Source: Clostridium sp. AM34-11AC (GTDB lineage Bacteria; Bacillota; Clostridia; Lachnospirales; Lachnospiraceae). Taken from it: DNA of 64,000 nt. The DNA lies in the NCBI RefSeq assembly GCF_003435375.1, contig NZ_QWGL01000006.1, forward strand, positions 73,832-137,831. The letters are read 5' to 3'. Shown piece by piece: positions 18,439 to 27,332 of this stretch (the first letter of the stretch is position 1; every line of letters begins with the position of its first letter). Below the pieces are notes generated by a model. It saw nothing but the letters and a program-made list of their open reading frames with translations, was not told where the DNA came from and searched no databases. The position numbers and the translations under genes are program-made.

Positions 18439-19074
18439 TTACTTAATGCTGCACCGGATCACCCGTTTTTCTGTCACGATCATATCCACGCTCTTGTCAT
18501 ACGGCTCCGCCGGGAGCTCATGAAGGATCTGGAACTCGTATGCCAGGGCAATGGTCTTATGACCGGGATGCGTCTCCAGATACCGGTCATAATATCCGCC
18601 GCCTTTTCCAAGGCGGACGCCGTTTTCCGTAAATCCCATGCCTGGCACCAGGATCGGTGCTGTCGGAAAAATATACCTGGATTTCTGATGAAATTCCTGG
18701 TCCATCTTTTCCGAAGCTATTTCCGAATGGTACTCCTCTGCGCTCCGGCATCCGTTCTTAGGCTCCATAATGTGAAACGCGCCCTCAGTGAGATCATCCT
18801 CTGAGTCAGTCACGAAAAACTCCATCGTCTCACCCATGACTCTTGGAAGGCAGACAATGCATTTTTTCTTCCAAAGCTCTTTTAAGATCTCCGCAGTCCC
18901 AGTCTCCCAGTTTAAAGACGCATATCCGTAAACTGCCCCGGCATCAGTGACCGCGGGAAGAGTCAGGACCCGCTCCGCGATCTGGCGGTCCAGGATCTCT
19001 TTTTCTTCTTCCGGCAGTAACCTTAACTGGCCTCGTATTTCTTTTCTAAGATCAGCTTTCTGTTTTTCCAACAT
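18439..19074 (-). CDS. 5-formyltetrahydrofolate cyclo-ligase
   Basis: A 211-residue enzyme that converts 5-formyl-THF to 5,10-methenyl-THF using ATP. The C-terminal signature GMGFTENGVRLGKGGGYYDR binds folate and phosphate. The ATG at 19074 is preferred over a TTG at 19092: GGAAAG lies upstream, and both candidates overlap the end of the DUF896 gene. The reading frame, length and motif are normal for the family (YgfA/MTHFS). Confidence 0.92.
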   Translation of the reverse strand: MLEKQKADLRKEIRGQLRLLPEEEKEILDRQIAERVLTLPAVTDAGAVYGYASLNWETGTAEILKELWKKKCIVCLPRVMGETMEFFVTDSEDDLTEGAFHIMEPKNGCRSAEEYHSEIASEKMDQEFHQKSRYIFPTAPILVPGMGFTENGVRLGKGGGYYDRYLETHPGHKTIALAYEFQILHELPAEPYDKSVDMIVTEKRVIRCSIK

Positions 19075-19279
19075 TTCCGTATTTCTTTCCAAGATCTGTC
19101 ACGGAGCCATCCTTCTCAACGATGGAGATATTGTTTAAATGGCCTCTGAGGCTCGCCTTGATATCGGCAACATACTGTTTTCTCAAAGCTGCCTGTTCCT
19201 CTTTTTCCGCGTCCGTAAGTCCTACGGCCTGGGATTTATGGTAAAGCTCATTGATTCTGTCGATCTGTTCCTGTTTCAT
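19052..19279 (-). CDS. DUF896 family small cytosolic protein
   Basis: A 75-residue protein of the DUF896 family, which includes B. subtilis YnzC. The family motif is clear: RINELYHKSQAVGLTDAEKEEQ, then LRKQYVADIKASLRGHLNN. It is predicted to be largely helical. Function is unknown; some relatives are linked to SOS or stress conditions. Its 3' end overlaps the cyclo-ligase start by 23 bases. Confidence 0.88.
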   Translation of the reverse strand: MKQEQIDRINELYHKSQAVGLTDAEKEEQAALRKQYVADIKASLRGHLNNISIVEKDGSVTDLGKKYGNVGKTES

Positions 19280-19321
19280 ATTTGTTTCTCTTGTCCTCTC
19301 AGTTTCTTTTCAGAGCCCATA

Positions 19322-20167
19322 TTACGCGTGAATGCTCTGGATATAATCCAACAGCGCAAATTCACTGCTCTTATTCGCTTTAAAGAGCGTTCCGATCTCC
19401 TCGCCCTTTAAGATCCGCCACATAACTTCCAGATCGTCCGCGTTGGCGATCACCATGTCGGCTCCGCTCTCCGTCGCGATCTTTGCCGCATGGAGCTTCG
19501 TCGCCATTCCACCGGTTCCCACGTCACTTCCTGTGGTTCCCTTACCCATAGCCATAAATTCATCGGTAAGATCATCCACCTGGCTGATGAACTTCGCGTC
19601 CGGGTTTTTCTTCGGATCGTCGGTGTAGAGGCCGTCGATATCGGAGAGAAGGAATAGCAGGTCGCCTTCCACGAGGGCTGCAACGATGGCAGACAGTCTG
19701 TCGTTATCACCGAATTTAATTTCATATGTAGATACGGTATCGTTCTCATTTACGATCGGCACCGTTCCGAGCTTTAAAAGTTCATTGAACGTGTTCTTCG
19801 CGTTCGTGCGGGAGGTATCATCCAGGATCGTCGCCTTTGTGATCAGGATCTGTGCCGCAGTCTGGTTGTACTCGGAGAAAAGCTTCTGGTACACCATCAT
19901 GAGACGTGCCTGGCCCACAGCTGCGTATGCCTGTTTCTCGGCAACCGTCTCCGGTTTCTTTCCGCCGAGAGTCTGGCGTCCTGTGGCGATGGCACCGGAG
20001 GAAACAAGGATCACTTCTTTTCCCATGCCTCTCATGTCACTGATGATGCGGACAAGCTTCTCGATCTTTGCAAGGTTCAGATCGCCTGTCTCCGCGTGTG
20101 TCAGTGAAGAAGATCCGATCTTGATCACGATTCTCTTTTTATCTTTTAATAATTCTCTCTCTGTCAT
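19322..20167 (-). CDS. proB: Glutamate 5-kinase without PUA domain
   Basis: The first enzyme of proline synthesis, phosphorylating glutamate. The amino-acid kinase fold is complete in 281 residues: VIKIGSSSLTH near the N-terminus, ILVSSGAIATGR, and NENDTVS. The C-terminal PUA domain of longer forms such as the 367-residue E. coli enzyme is absent, as in many Clostridia. GGAG precedes the ATG. About 65 bases separate it from the oxidoreductase gene to its right. Confidence 0.95.
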   Translation of the reverse strand: MTERELLKDKKRIVIKIGSSSLTHAETGDLNLAKIEKLVRIISDMRGMGKEVILVSSGAIATGRQTLGGKKPETVAEKQAYAAVGQARLMMVYQKLFSEYNQTAAQILITKATILDDTSRTNAKNTFNELLKLGTVPIVNENDTVSTYEIKFGDNDRLSAIVAALVEGDLLFLLSDIDGLYTDDPKKNPDAKFISQVDDLTDEFMAMGKGTTGSDVGTGGMATKLHAAKIATESGADMVIANADDLEVMWRILKGEEIGTLFKANKSSEFALLDYIQSIHA

Positions 20168-20233
20168 ATGAAAAGTCTCCTTTCAGCGGAATCCTCAGTG
20201 CTATTTAACGCACTGCTGACTGTTTACGTTTGA

Positions 20234-21841
20234 CTACTCAGCCGCCGCATATCGCTTTATGATCTCTTCCGCAACCTTCAAGCCGTCCATGGCCGCCGAT
20301 GTGATCCCCCCGGCGTACCCGGCTCCCTCGCCGCATGGATAAAGCCCTTTCAAACTGCTCTGAAGGCTCTCATCGCGGCAGATCCTGAGCGGTGATGACG
20401 TACGGCTCTCAATTCCCGCAAGGACAGCGTCGGCACGGTCAAACCCTTTGATCCGTCTTCCAAACTGTTCCATTCCTTCCAGAAACGCTCCGTTTAAGGT
20501 CTCTGGCATCAGCTCCCGCAAGTTTGCGAAGGAGAAACCTCCGCAAAATACAGGATCTACGTCTCCCAGGGCCACCGTCGGTCGGTTCGCGGCGAAATCG
20601 CCGTAGAGCTGGATCGGGATCTTTCCTCCGCCGAGGGCGAACGCACGCTCTTCCAGGCTTCTCTGGAACGCGATGCCGCCCAAAGGTCCTGCTTCCGGGA
20701 AATCCGCCGGGGTGATGGCCACGATCAGGGCACTGTTCGCGATACCGCTGTCTCTCTTAAAATTGCTCATTCCATTGACAGCGAGATGTCCCTTTTCTGA
20801 GGACGCGTTCACCACCATTCCGCCCGGGCACATGCAGAATGAATACACACCGCGGCCACTGGTGGTCTTTGCCGTCACTTTATAGGGCGCCGCTCCGAGC
20901 TTTCCGGCGTCCTCCATTCCATACTGGTTCTTATTGATCTGCGCCTGGGGGTGCTGGATCCGGAGTCCCACCGCGAACGGCTTCGGTTCCATAAAGACCT
21001 TCATCCGATCAAGCTCCGCGAACAGGTCTCTCGCACTGTGTCCTACGGACAGGATCACATGATCGGTCTCAATCACAGCGCCATCTGCAGTCATCACGCC
21101 GGTGACTCTTCCATTCTCTTCCAGAATTTTCGTGACTTCCGTCCGGAAATGCACCTCTCCGCCGCCGGCGATGATCCGGTTTCTTATATTTTTAACCACA
21201 CCCCGCAGCACATCTGTTCCGATATGTGGGGCATGGTCGTAAAGGATCGAAGGATCGGCTCCCATCTCCACAAACGTGGAGAGAACTTTCCCGTTTCTTC
21301 CCGAGGGATCCTTTACCAGTGTATTTAACTTTCCGTCGGAGAATGTTCCGGCTCCGCCCTCTCCGAACTGAACGTTGGATCGGATATCCAGGGCCTCATC
21401 CCCGTTCTTCCAGAAATCTTCTACTCTTTTCGTCCTCTCCTCCACGGCATCTCCCTGCTCCAAAAGGATCGGAGCGCAGCCGTTCTCGGAGAGTGCCAGG
21501 GCCGCGAACATTCCGGCAGGACCGGCGCCGATGATCACCGGGCGCTTTTTCATTTCCGCAGTTCCGTGCTCCGGGTACGCATATGGACGGGAGCCTTCGG
21601 CCCGGATGTTCTGGTTCGCCGCCTTTTTTATGACAGTACCTTCTCTTTTACTGTTCGCGAGCATCACATCTACAATATAGCTGAATAACAGCTGCGGCTT
21701 CTTTCTCGCGTCGATGGATCTATGGACGATCCTGATCTCCCCGATCGCCGATTCATCGACTTTTAGAAGCTTTGCCGCCTTTTTCTTTATGGCCTCTTCC
21801 CCGTGGTCCACGGGAAGTGTGAGCTGATTGATCCGGATCAT
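20234..21841 (-). CDS. FAD-dependent dehydrogenase (COG2509 family)
   Basis: A 535-residue flavoprotein with an unusual N-terminal segment (MIRINQLTLPVDHGEEAIKK) and a Rossmann FAD motif PVIIGAGPAGMFAALAL about 100 residues in. The family is annotated only as NAD(FAD)-utilising dehydrogenase; the physiological substrate is unknown. The C-terminus has the dinucleotide-binding YPCGEGAGYAGGI. The ATG at 21841 is preferred because the protein matches family starts there; an upstream extension to 21892 is possible. It begins 89 bases inside the preceding oxidoreductase gene. Confidence 0.85.
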   Translation of the reverse strand: MIRINQLTLPVDHGEEAIKKKAAKLLKVDESAIGEIRIVHRSIDARKKPQLLFSYIVDVMLANSKREGTVIKKAANQNIRAEGSRPYAYPEHGTAEMKKRPVIIGAGPAGMFAALALSENGCAPILLEQGDAVEERTKRVEDFWKNGDEALDIRSNVQFGEGGAGTFSDGKLNTLVKDPSGRNGKVLSTFVEMGADPSILYDHAPHIGTDVLRGVVKNIRNRIIAGGGEVHFRTEVTKILEENGRVTGVMTADGAVIETDHVILSVGHSARDLFAELDRMKVFMEPKPFAVGLRIQHPQAQINKNQYGMEDAGKLGAAPYKVTAKTTSGRGVYSFCMCPGGMVVNASSEKGHLAVNGMSNFKRDSGIANSALIVAITPADFPEAGPLGGIAFQRSLEERAFALGGGKIPIQLYGDFAANRPTVALGDVDPVFCGGFSFANLRELMPETLNGAFLEGMEQFGRRIKGFDRADAVLAGIESRTSSPLRICRDESLQSSLKGLYPCGEGAGYAGGITSAAMDGLKVAEEIIKRYAAAE

Positions 21842-23189
21842 ATGTATGTTTTTTCCTTTCCTGTTTTCCCTGGGTCCTGTTTCCCTCCGCACCGGAAAAC
21901 GTCATCGTTTTTCCTGCTGCACGGCTGTTTCTTAAATACCCGGGAACGATTCCTGCTGCCACATGGCATCCGGCTGCGTACCCGGAGGACCATGCCCACT
22001 GTAAATTATATCCGCCGCAGATTCCATCTACATCCAGGAGCTCCCCGACTATATAAAGGCCGGGAACACGTTTCGACTGCATGGTCTCCGCTTCTATCTC
22101 TGCCGTGTCGACACCACCGGTGCAGATCTGGGCCTGTTCAAAGGGATTTGTCTCCTTCACCGGGATCTTAAATTCCCGGATCGTGGCACCCAGACGTTCC
22201 AGCTCCTCCGATGTCAGAAGACCCGCTTTTTTGTCCGTCTGGATCTTCGCCGCCTTCAAAAGCACCGACGCTAATTTCTTATTAAGAATACCGCTTAAAA
22301 AGTCCTCCGCCGTTTCCCCGGAAAGGACTTCCCGCTGTTCTCTCAAGAGATACCGGACCTTCGTCTCATCAAGATCCGGCAGAAAGTTTAAAGATGCCAG
22401 AACTTTCTTTTTCTGGTCCAGCAGTTTTGCGGCGTACCGGCTCACCTGAAATACCGGAATGCCGGAGATTCCGTAGTCTGTAATCTGCAGTTCCCCGCGG
22501 TCCTTTGCTGCCGTCTTTCCATCCGCCGTCTGGATGCTCACAAGGGCATCCACCCGGACACCGGACGCTTTTGGGAGAAGATCTCCCTCACAGCGGAGCT
22601 GTACGAGCGCCGGGAGAGGCTTTATGATCCGGTGTCCGAACTGCTTCGCCAGCTCATAGCCGCTGCCGTCGGATCCGGTAGCCTTTGCTGCCTTCGATCC
22701 ACAGGCGAGGATCAGGAAATCCCCTGTGAAGGTTCCCAGATTCGTTGTGACCTCAAAGTGTTCTTTTTTTCTTCCCGCCTTTTCCACTTCGCACCCGGTG
22801 ACGATCTTAACGCCGGCTCTTTTCGCACCCCTTAAAAGTGCATCCAGAACCGTCTGCGCCTGACCGGACATAGGGTAGACATATCCGCCGCGGTCCATGG
22901 TCAGGACTCCGAGATTCCGAAAGAACGCGACTGCTGCCTTCGGCGGGAAATTTCGGATCGCAGTCCCCCAAAAGCCCTTTTCATCGCTCCGGTAGAAGGA
23001 CGGATCCATATAGAGGTTCGTCAGGTTGCATTTTCCGTTTCCTGTGGACAGGATCTTCTTTCCCGGACGGGCCGTGTGCTCGATTACTGTAACAGCCGCG
23101 CCCTGCTCTGCCGCCGTGATCGCAGCCATAAGTCCCGATGCGCCGCCGCCGATAATGATTCCTTTCCGTCCTCTAAAGTTCTCCGTCAT
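21753..23189 (-). CDS. BaiN/HI0933-family NAD(P)/FAD-dependent oxidoreductase
   Basis: A 478-residue flavoprotein. The N-terminal GIIIGGGASGLMAAITAAE is the FAD-binding motif; ARPGKKILSTGNGKCNLTN is the family hallmark, and GLYIVGELLDVDGICGGYN closes the conserved part. Relatives have been implicated in bile-acid reduction (BaiN), but the family is broad and this function cannot be assumed. The last roughly 55 residues beyond HVAAGIVPGYL are low-complexity and run across the start of the next gene. GGGAG precedes the ATG. Confidence 0.85.
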   Translation of the reverse strand: MTENFRGRKGIIIGGGASGLMAAITAAEQGAAVTVIEHTARPGKKILSTGNGKCNLTNLYMDPSFYRSDEKGFWGTAIRNFPPKAAVAFFRNLGVLTMDRGGYVYPMSGQAQTVLDALLRGAKRAGVKIVTGCEVEKAGRKKEHFEVTTNLGTFTGDFLILACGSKAAKATGSDGSGYELAKQFGHRIIKPLPALVQLRCEGDLLPKASGVRVDALVSIQTADGKTAAKDRGELQITDYGISGIPVFQVSRYAAKLLDQKKKVLASLNFLPDLDETKVRYLLREQREVLSGETAEDFLSGILNKKLASVLLKAAKIQTDKKAGLLTSEELERLGATIREFKIPVKETNPFEQAQICTGGVDTAEIEAETMQSKRVPGLYIVGELLDVDGICGGYNLQWAWSSGYAAGCHVAAGIVPGYLRNSRAAGKTMTFSGAEGNRTQGKQERKKHTYDPDQSAHTSRGPRGRGHKEKGGKASKSR

Positions 23190-23275
23190 TCTTTTTCTCC
23201 CTGTCTCCGGTTTTTCCTGTGATCTGAGACCGATTTCCAGACTTTAAGTCTTCTACCCCAGTATCAAACAATTTC

Positions 23276-23408
23276 GTAACTGTTCAGTACCCTCACAGTT
23301 ACGTGCAAAATCCATCCCAGCTCGGCTTCGCCGATAGGATTTTTGCTTTCCGCCGCCAAGTTTTCTCACGGTCAGCGCAGCAAATGCGCAGACCTGCCAG
23401 GCAATTAC
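23276..23408. repeat. 133-bp intergenic repeat, copy B (MITE-like)
   Basis: Same length and orientation as copy A at 16908-17040, with substitutions mostly in the arms. The left end GTAACTGTTCAGTA matches the complement of the right end of copy A exactly; its own right end (CAATTAC) is degenerate. It lies in the 331-base gap upstream of the BaiN-like gene and inside the predicted 5' leader of that transcript, so its hairpins would be in the RNA. Confidence 0.8.
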
Positions 23409-23422
23409 ACAATTTTTATACT

Positions 23423-23451
23423 AGTATATCGACCTGACGCAAAAATTTCAA
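23423..23451 (-). promoter_or_regulatory. Promoter for the two FAD-oxidoreductase genes
   Basis: TTGAAA (23446-23451), 17 bases, TATACT (23423-23428) on the minus strand. Transcription would start near 23416, about 225 bases before the ATG at 23189, placing repeat copy B in the leader. Confidence 0.7.
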
Positions 23452-23520
23452 GTAGTAACTGTCCCGCATCTTACCCATTTCAGGCAAAAAGTACCTCAAA
23501 TTGACTTTCCGGGCGGAATT

Positions 23521-23931
23521 TTAACTGCTGTAAGACTCTAGGTAACTGAAAATTTCAGCCATTGTCGGAAACCAGATCCCCGTCATCAGCCGCTCCTGCT
23601 CCTCCGCCGGGAATTCCGCCAGGGGCATATGGGTGAAGAGGTCTGTGGTCTCCTGTCCTTTATCATAAACGATGAGATAACCTTCCTCCGCCACAAGGAA
23701 ATACCGTTCCTCATCCTCCGCCACGGTCTGATTTTCAACCTGCTCCATATTCAAGACCACATGGATCTCCTCTTTTGTCTCCTTCGCAAATACCGGTTCC
23801 TCCACAGATTCCTGCATCTGTACCTCTTCCGCCCTCTGGGCTTCCTCCCCGACCGTCATGAGAAACAATGTGATCAAGCTCGCGGATGTCAGTAAGAAAA
23901 AGAAAAGAAAGCAGGATACATACTTTTTCAT
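23521..23931 (-). CDS. Membrane-anchored small protein, BofC C-terminal-like
   Basis: 136 residues with one N-terminal membrane segment (YVSCFLFFFLLTSASLITLF), a Glu-rich linker and an extracytoplasmic end. The C-terminal pattern (YFLVAEEGYLIVYDKG, then MPLAEFPAEEQERLMTGIWF and YLESYSS) resembles the C-terminal domain of BofC, the sporulation signalling inhibitor of SpoIVB, which ends with a similar L-P-x2-D/E ... L-x2-GI ... LE-x-Y-x-S layout. The match is by eye and function is not established. GGAGG precedes the ATG. Confidence 0.6.
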   Translation of the reverse strand: MKKYVSCFLFFFLLTSASLITLFLMTVGEEAQRAEEVQMQESVEEPVFAKETKEEIHVVLNMEQVENQTVAEDEERYFLVAEEGYLIVYDKGQETTDLFTHMPLAEFPAEEQERLMTGIWFPTMAEIFSYLESYSS

Positions 23932-24053
23932 AGGAATATTCCTCCTTTGAAAGTATTATCTGCTTTCTTTTCTATTTTTAAACACATAAAAACCAAATTT
24001 TTGTCCATGCACTGACAGTCAGCTGTCCCGGTTTATTTCTGTACTTTCCGCCT

Positions 24054-25718
24054 CTACATCAGATGCAGTTTTCTGAACACTCTCAGGAGCTTCGTTCCGC
24101 CCGGCATCGTCTTTAACTCTGCCGCGGACAATGCCCCAAGCTTAATAAGCAGCACGCCATAAACAACTACTGCGATCATCATCGCAAACAACGTAGAAAT
24201 CGCGTTGCTCTTCACCGCGAGATGCGCGAGCTGGTAGGAACCGAAGGTGAAGATTCCCATCACCGCGGAGGCGATCACCGGAATGATCACCGTTTTCTTC
24301 ATCTCCTGCCGGTAGCCGAGAAGCTTCCGGATTGATCTCGCGTTCATCAAGACCATGAAGAGCGCGAACAGGATATTCGAGAATACCATGCTGTAGATTC
24401 CCATGTGGAATCCGAGAGCCATGATCTCCAGGGCGATCAGGTGAAGCACCAGGGAGATCACCGCGTGGAAGATCGGAAGGCGCATTTTATCGATGCCCTG
24501 AAGGATCGCGTTTGTGACCGTGGACACGGAGTAGAATACCACCGCAAGGGAACCGTAAATCGTCATCCGGATCGCCAGGGAATTATCCCCGGAGAACAAA
24601 AGGTTGTTTACCGGTCCCGCAAGCACCGTGAGTCCCACCGTAGACGGGATCGCAACGATACAGGAGAACCGGATCGCGGATGCCACGCGCTCTCTCACAA
24701 GTTTCTTATCTCCCATAGCCACCGCCCTTGATACGGACGGGATCAGAGAGGAAGAAAGGGCATTTGAGATCGCCATCGGCACGTTGATCAGCAGATGGTA
24801 TTTTCCTGTATACACACCCCAAATGGAGGCAAACTCATCCCCCTGTCCGAGAGTCTTAAAATTGTACGCGAGGATCCCGTTGTCCAGCACACTGTTTAAG
24901 TTGTAGATCGCGGAGCTCAAGATGACCGGGACTACCGTGAAGAACAGGACTCTTGTGATGTCCCCATAGCTCTCCAGAACCTCCGTCTGGTCTCTTCTGA
25001 TCCGGCGCTTTCTCATCTTCGCGCAGGCTGCAAATAAAAACAGCAGAAAGATCAATGCGGTAAATGCGCCCGCACCTGTACCGATGGTACCGCCTGCAGC
25101 GCCCCAGGCGTTGGAATATCCGTCTCCCGTCTGATTCTTTAACACTTCTGTCTTTAACGCCTCGTTAAAGAGGAAGCTTCCCGCCGCAACGCTGACGATG
25201 GCGTTTACGATCTGCTCAAAGACCTGGGAAAAGGCGGTGGGCACCATAGTGCCCTGTCCCTGGAAATATCCGCGGAACACGCCGAGATAGGCCATGATCC
25301 ATACCGTCGGGGCTAATGTCCTTAGCGCGAATGCCGCATAGGGCATAAAAAATACGTCTTTCGCGAAGAAATCAGCACCGAACCAGATCACCGCAGCCGC
25401 AAAGGCACCCACGATGGTGGCATAACAGAGCGCCGCGCGTAAGATTCTCGCTGCGTTCCGGTACTGCTTTCCCGCAAGTCTCGCGGAAACCATTTTCGAC
25501 ACAGCGAGCGGCAGGCTGTAGGATGAGAGAAGCAGTGCAATATTGTATACATTAAATGCTGTTCCGTAATATCCCATTCCTTCATCGCCGATGATGTTGA
25601 TCATCGGAATACGGTAAGCGATTCCGATGATCCTCACGACGATGGATGCCACTGCAAGGATACTTCCCTGGACGACGAAATTGGATTCCTTCCTCTTTTT
25701 CTGTCTGTTACTTTCCAT
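24054..25718 (-). CDS. SpoVB/MurJ-like polysaccharide flippase (MOP superfamily)
   Basis: A 554-residue polytopic membrane protein with about 14 hydrophobic segments. The start (NFVVQGSILAVASIVVRIIGIAYRIPM) and the charged residues in early helices match the SpoVB/YtgP/MurJ-like subfamily of lipid-linked oligosaccharide flippases. SpoVB works in spore cortex synthesis; other members flip lipid II in growing cells, so the paralogue identity is uncertain. It is the last gene of the yqfC operon and starts 11 bases inside the DUF3048 gene. Confidence 0.85.
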   Translation of the reverse strand: MESNRQKKRKESNFVVQGSILAVASIVVRIIGIAYRIPMINIIGDEGMGYYGTAFNVYNIALLLSSYSLPLAVSKMVSARLAGKQYRNAARILRAALCYATIVGAFAAAVIWFGADFFAKDVFFMPYAAFALRTLAPTVWIMAYLGVFRGYFQGQGTMVPTAFSQVFEQIVNAIVSVAAGSFLFNEALKTEVLKNQTGDGYSNAWGAAGGTIGTGAGAFTALIFLLFLFAACAKMRKRRIRRDQTEVLESYGDITRVLFFTVVPVILSSAIYNLNSVLDNGILAYNFKTLGQGDEFASIWGVYTGKYHLLINVPMAISNALSSSLIPSVSRAVAMGDKKLVRERVASAIRFSCIVAIPSTVGLTVLAGPVNNLLFSGDNSLAIRMTIYGSLAVVFYSVSTVTNAILQGIDKMRLPIFHAVISLVLHLIALEIMALGFHMGIYSMVFSNILFALFMVLMNARSIRKLLGYRQEMKKTVIIPVIASAVMGIFTFGSYQLAHLAVKSNAISTLFAMMIAVVVYGVLLIKLGALSAAELKTMPGGTKLLRVFRKLHLM

Positions 25719-26838
25719 AAATCTCAGCTTTACTGTACCTGTCCGCCCCTACAATGCAGATCCAGGTCTTTCCTTTGTTAAGCATAACTTCCTTTCCTTC
25801 AGAGTCATAGTAGCGGGTCGGTCCGAAGTCCCCGTCCTTCTTCCAGGACACAGGAACGCACTTTCCGCCTGTAAACACATAACCCGCACCGCCCTTGTGA
25901 ACGTTGATATTGAGGTAATCGGTGCTGGCGTAATGTCCCCACTCCACGTACTGGAAGATCACGTTCCTGACAGCGATCTGGCCGCCGTCTCCGTTGTGCT
26001 TTCCGCCGTACTGGAACCGGTAATATTTTCCGTCTCCCTCATTGTACTCAAACCACGGATTATTCATCGTGTAGGACGGGTAGAACTTGTACGCGTCCTT
26101 CGCGTCGGATTCCGCCGGGACATACGCATTCTTCGAGAACTGGAAATGTCCCGTGTAGGTATCGCTGTAGGAAGTGCGGTAGCCCAGCTGGCCGATGGTC
26201 TTATTTAATTTCGCGCCGCTTGTATAGGCATTATGCGGCGCCTTCTTGTCCTTTGTGCGGTAGAACGCGTTTCCGCCTGTGCCATCGACACCGTTGATGT
26301 TGTCCACACTTTTCAGATACGGAACTGCGAAGGTGCTCTGTCCGTAGTGGGCATAGATCGCATCGTACTCTCTTGCGAAATATGTATAATAGGTACGGCA
26401 GCTTCTGACGGAACCGATCCGCTCGATATCATCATAGTCCTCGAAGATCGCCATGTAGCGGTTCATATCGCCCTCCACCGGCGCCTCGTAGACAACATCT
26501 GCCCGGTTGATGCCGTACTGGGGCAGAGATGCTTTATCATTGCTCATCATGACCGCAACAGGGCGTCTGTTAGCTTTCGCCACATCCACCATCTCACCGG
26601 TCAGGTAACTCTGGATCTTTCCGTCGACCTCTTTGCGCTCTTCCGGGCCTTCCGGCTCCGTCTCCGCCTCCGTCGTCGGTTCTGTCTCAAGAACGATGGT
26701 CTTCGTCTCTTCCGGCATCACTGTAGGCGCCTCCGTTGTCACAGCTGCTTCTTCAGCCTTCTTTCCGCACCCGGAAAGAGCTGCCGCAGCCATCATGATT
26801 CCAATACCAATAATAAATGCTCTGCCCCGTCTTCTCAT
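25708..26838 (-). CDS. DUF3048 lipoprotein (YerB family)
   Basis: A 376-residue lipoprotein. The signal peptide ends in a lipobox LSGC with lipidated C24, followed by a Thr/Glu-rich linker and the two-part DUF3048 region: RRPVAVMMSNDKASLPQYG with ADVVYEAPVEGDMNRYMAIF, and a C-terminal beta domain including NTGHFQFSKN-like and VNVHKGGAGYVF-like strands. The family has no proven function. It overlaps ybeY by 4 bases and the spoVB-like gene by 11. Confidence 0.85.
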   Translation of the reverse strand: MRRRGRAFIIGIGIMMAAAALSGCGKKAEEAAVTTEAPTVMPEETKTIVLETEPTTEAETEPEGPEERKEVDGKIQSYLTGEMVDVAKANRRPVAVMMSNDKASLPQYGINRADVVYEAPVEGDMNRYMAIFEDYDDIERIGSVRSCRTYYTYFAREYDAIYAHYGQSTFAVPYLKSVDNINGVDGTGGNAFYRTKDKKAPHNAYTSGAKLNKTIGQLGYRTSYSDTYTGHFQFSKNAYVPAESDAKDAYKFYPSYTMNNPWFEYNEGDGKYYRFQYGGKHNGDGGQIAVRNVIFQYVEWGHYASTDYLNINVHKGGAGYVFTGGKCVPVSWKKDGDFGPTRYYDSEGKEVMLNKGKTWICIVGADRYSKAEIYGK

Positions 26839-27332
26839 CTCCTGTAACCCCTCCGTTCCAGAATTTCTCTCTGCATGTCCTCCATCTGGATCCGCTCATC
26901 ATCCTCCATATGGTCGTAGCCGGATAAATGAAGCATGCTGTGCGCAACTAAGAATGCCAGCTCTCTCGTCTGGGAGTGGCCGTACTTCTCTGCCTGCTCT
27001 TTCACCTTGTCCACGGAAATTACGATATCCCCCATAAGTAACTCCCCTGTGTCAGGGTCAAAGTATTCCTCCGGTGTTTCTTCAAGATGGGAAAAGTCAC
27101 CCGGTGTCTCAAAATCGCACATCGGGAACGACAGAACGTCTGTCGGGTTGTCGATCCCGCGCATATCAAGATTGATCTGGTGAATCCCGGCATTATCCGT
27201 AAGGAGGACATTCACCTCCGCGTCATACGGGCATTCTACATAATCCAGGGATTCCTCGATCACGTTTTTAATGATCTCTTCGTACGGAAGATCCAGTTTT
27301 TCCTCCGCTTCGTACTCCACTGTCACTGTCAT
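26835..27332 (-). CDS. ybeY: Endoribonuclease YbeY (rRNA maturation factor)
   Basis: A 165-residue single-strand endoribonuclease for 16S rRNA 3'-end maturation and ribosome quality control. The zinc motif is H131-SML-H135-LSGYD-H141; the usual HGxLHLxGYDH has Ser in place of Gly, a small variation. The upstream motif FPTDVLSFP-like NPTDVLSFPM is present. It overlaps phoH by 4 bases, the conserved phoH-ybeY pairing. Confidence 0.95.
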   Translation of the reverse strand: MTVTVEYEAEEKLDLPYEEIIKNVIEESLDYVECPYDAEVNVLLTDNAGIHQINLDMRGIDNPTDVLSFPMCDFETPGDFSHLEETPEEYFDPDTGELLMGDIVISVDKVKEQAEKYGHSQTRELAFLVAHSMLHLSGYDHMEDDERIQMEDMQREILERRGYRR

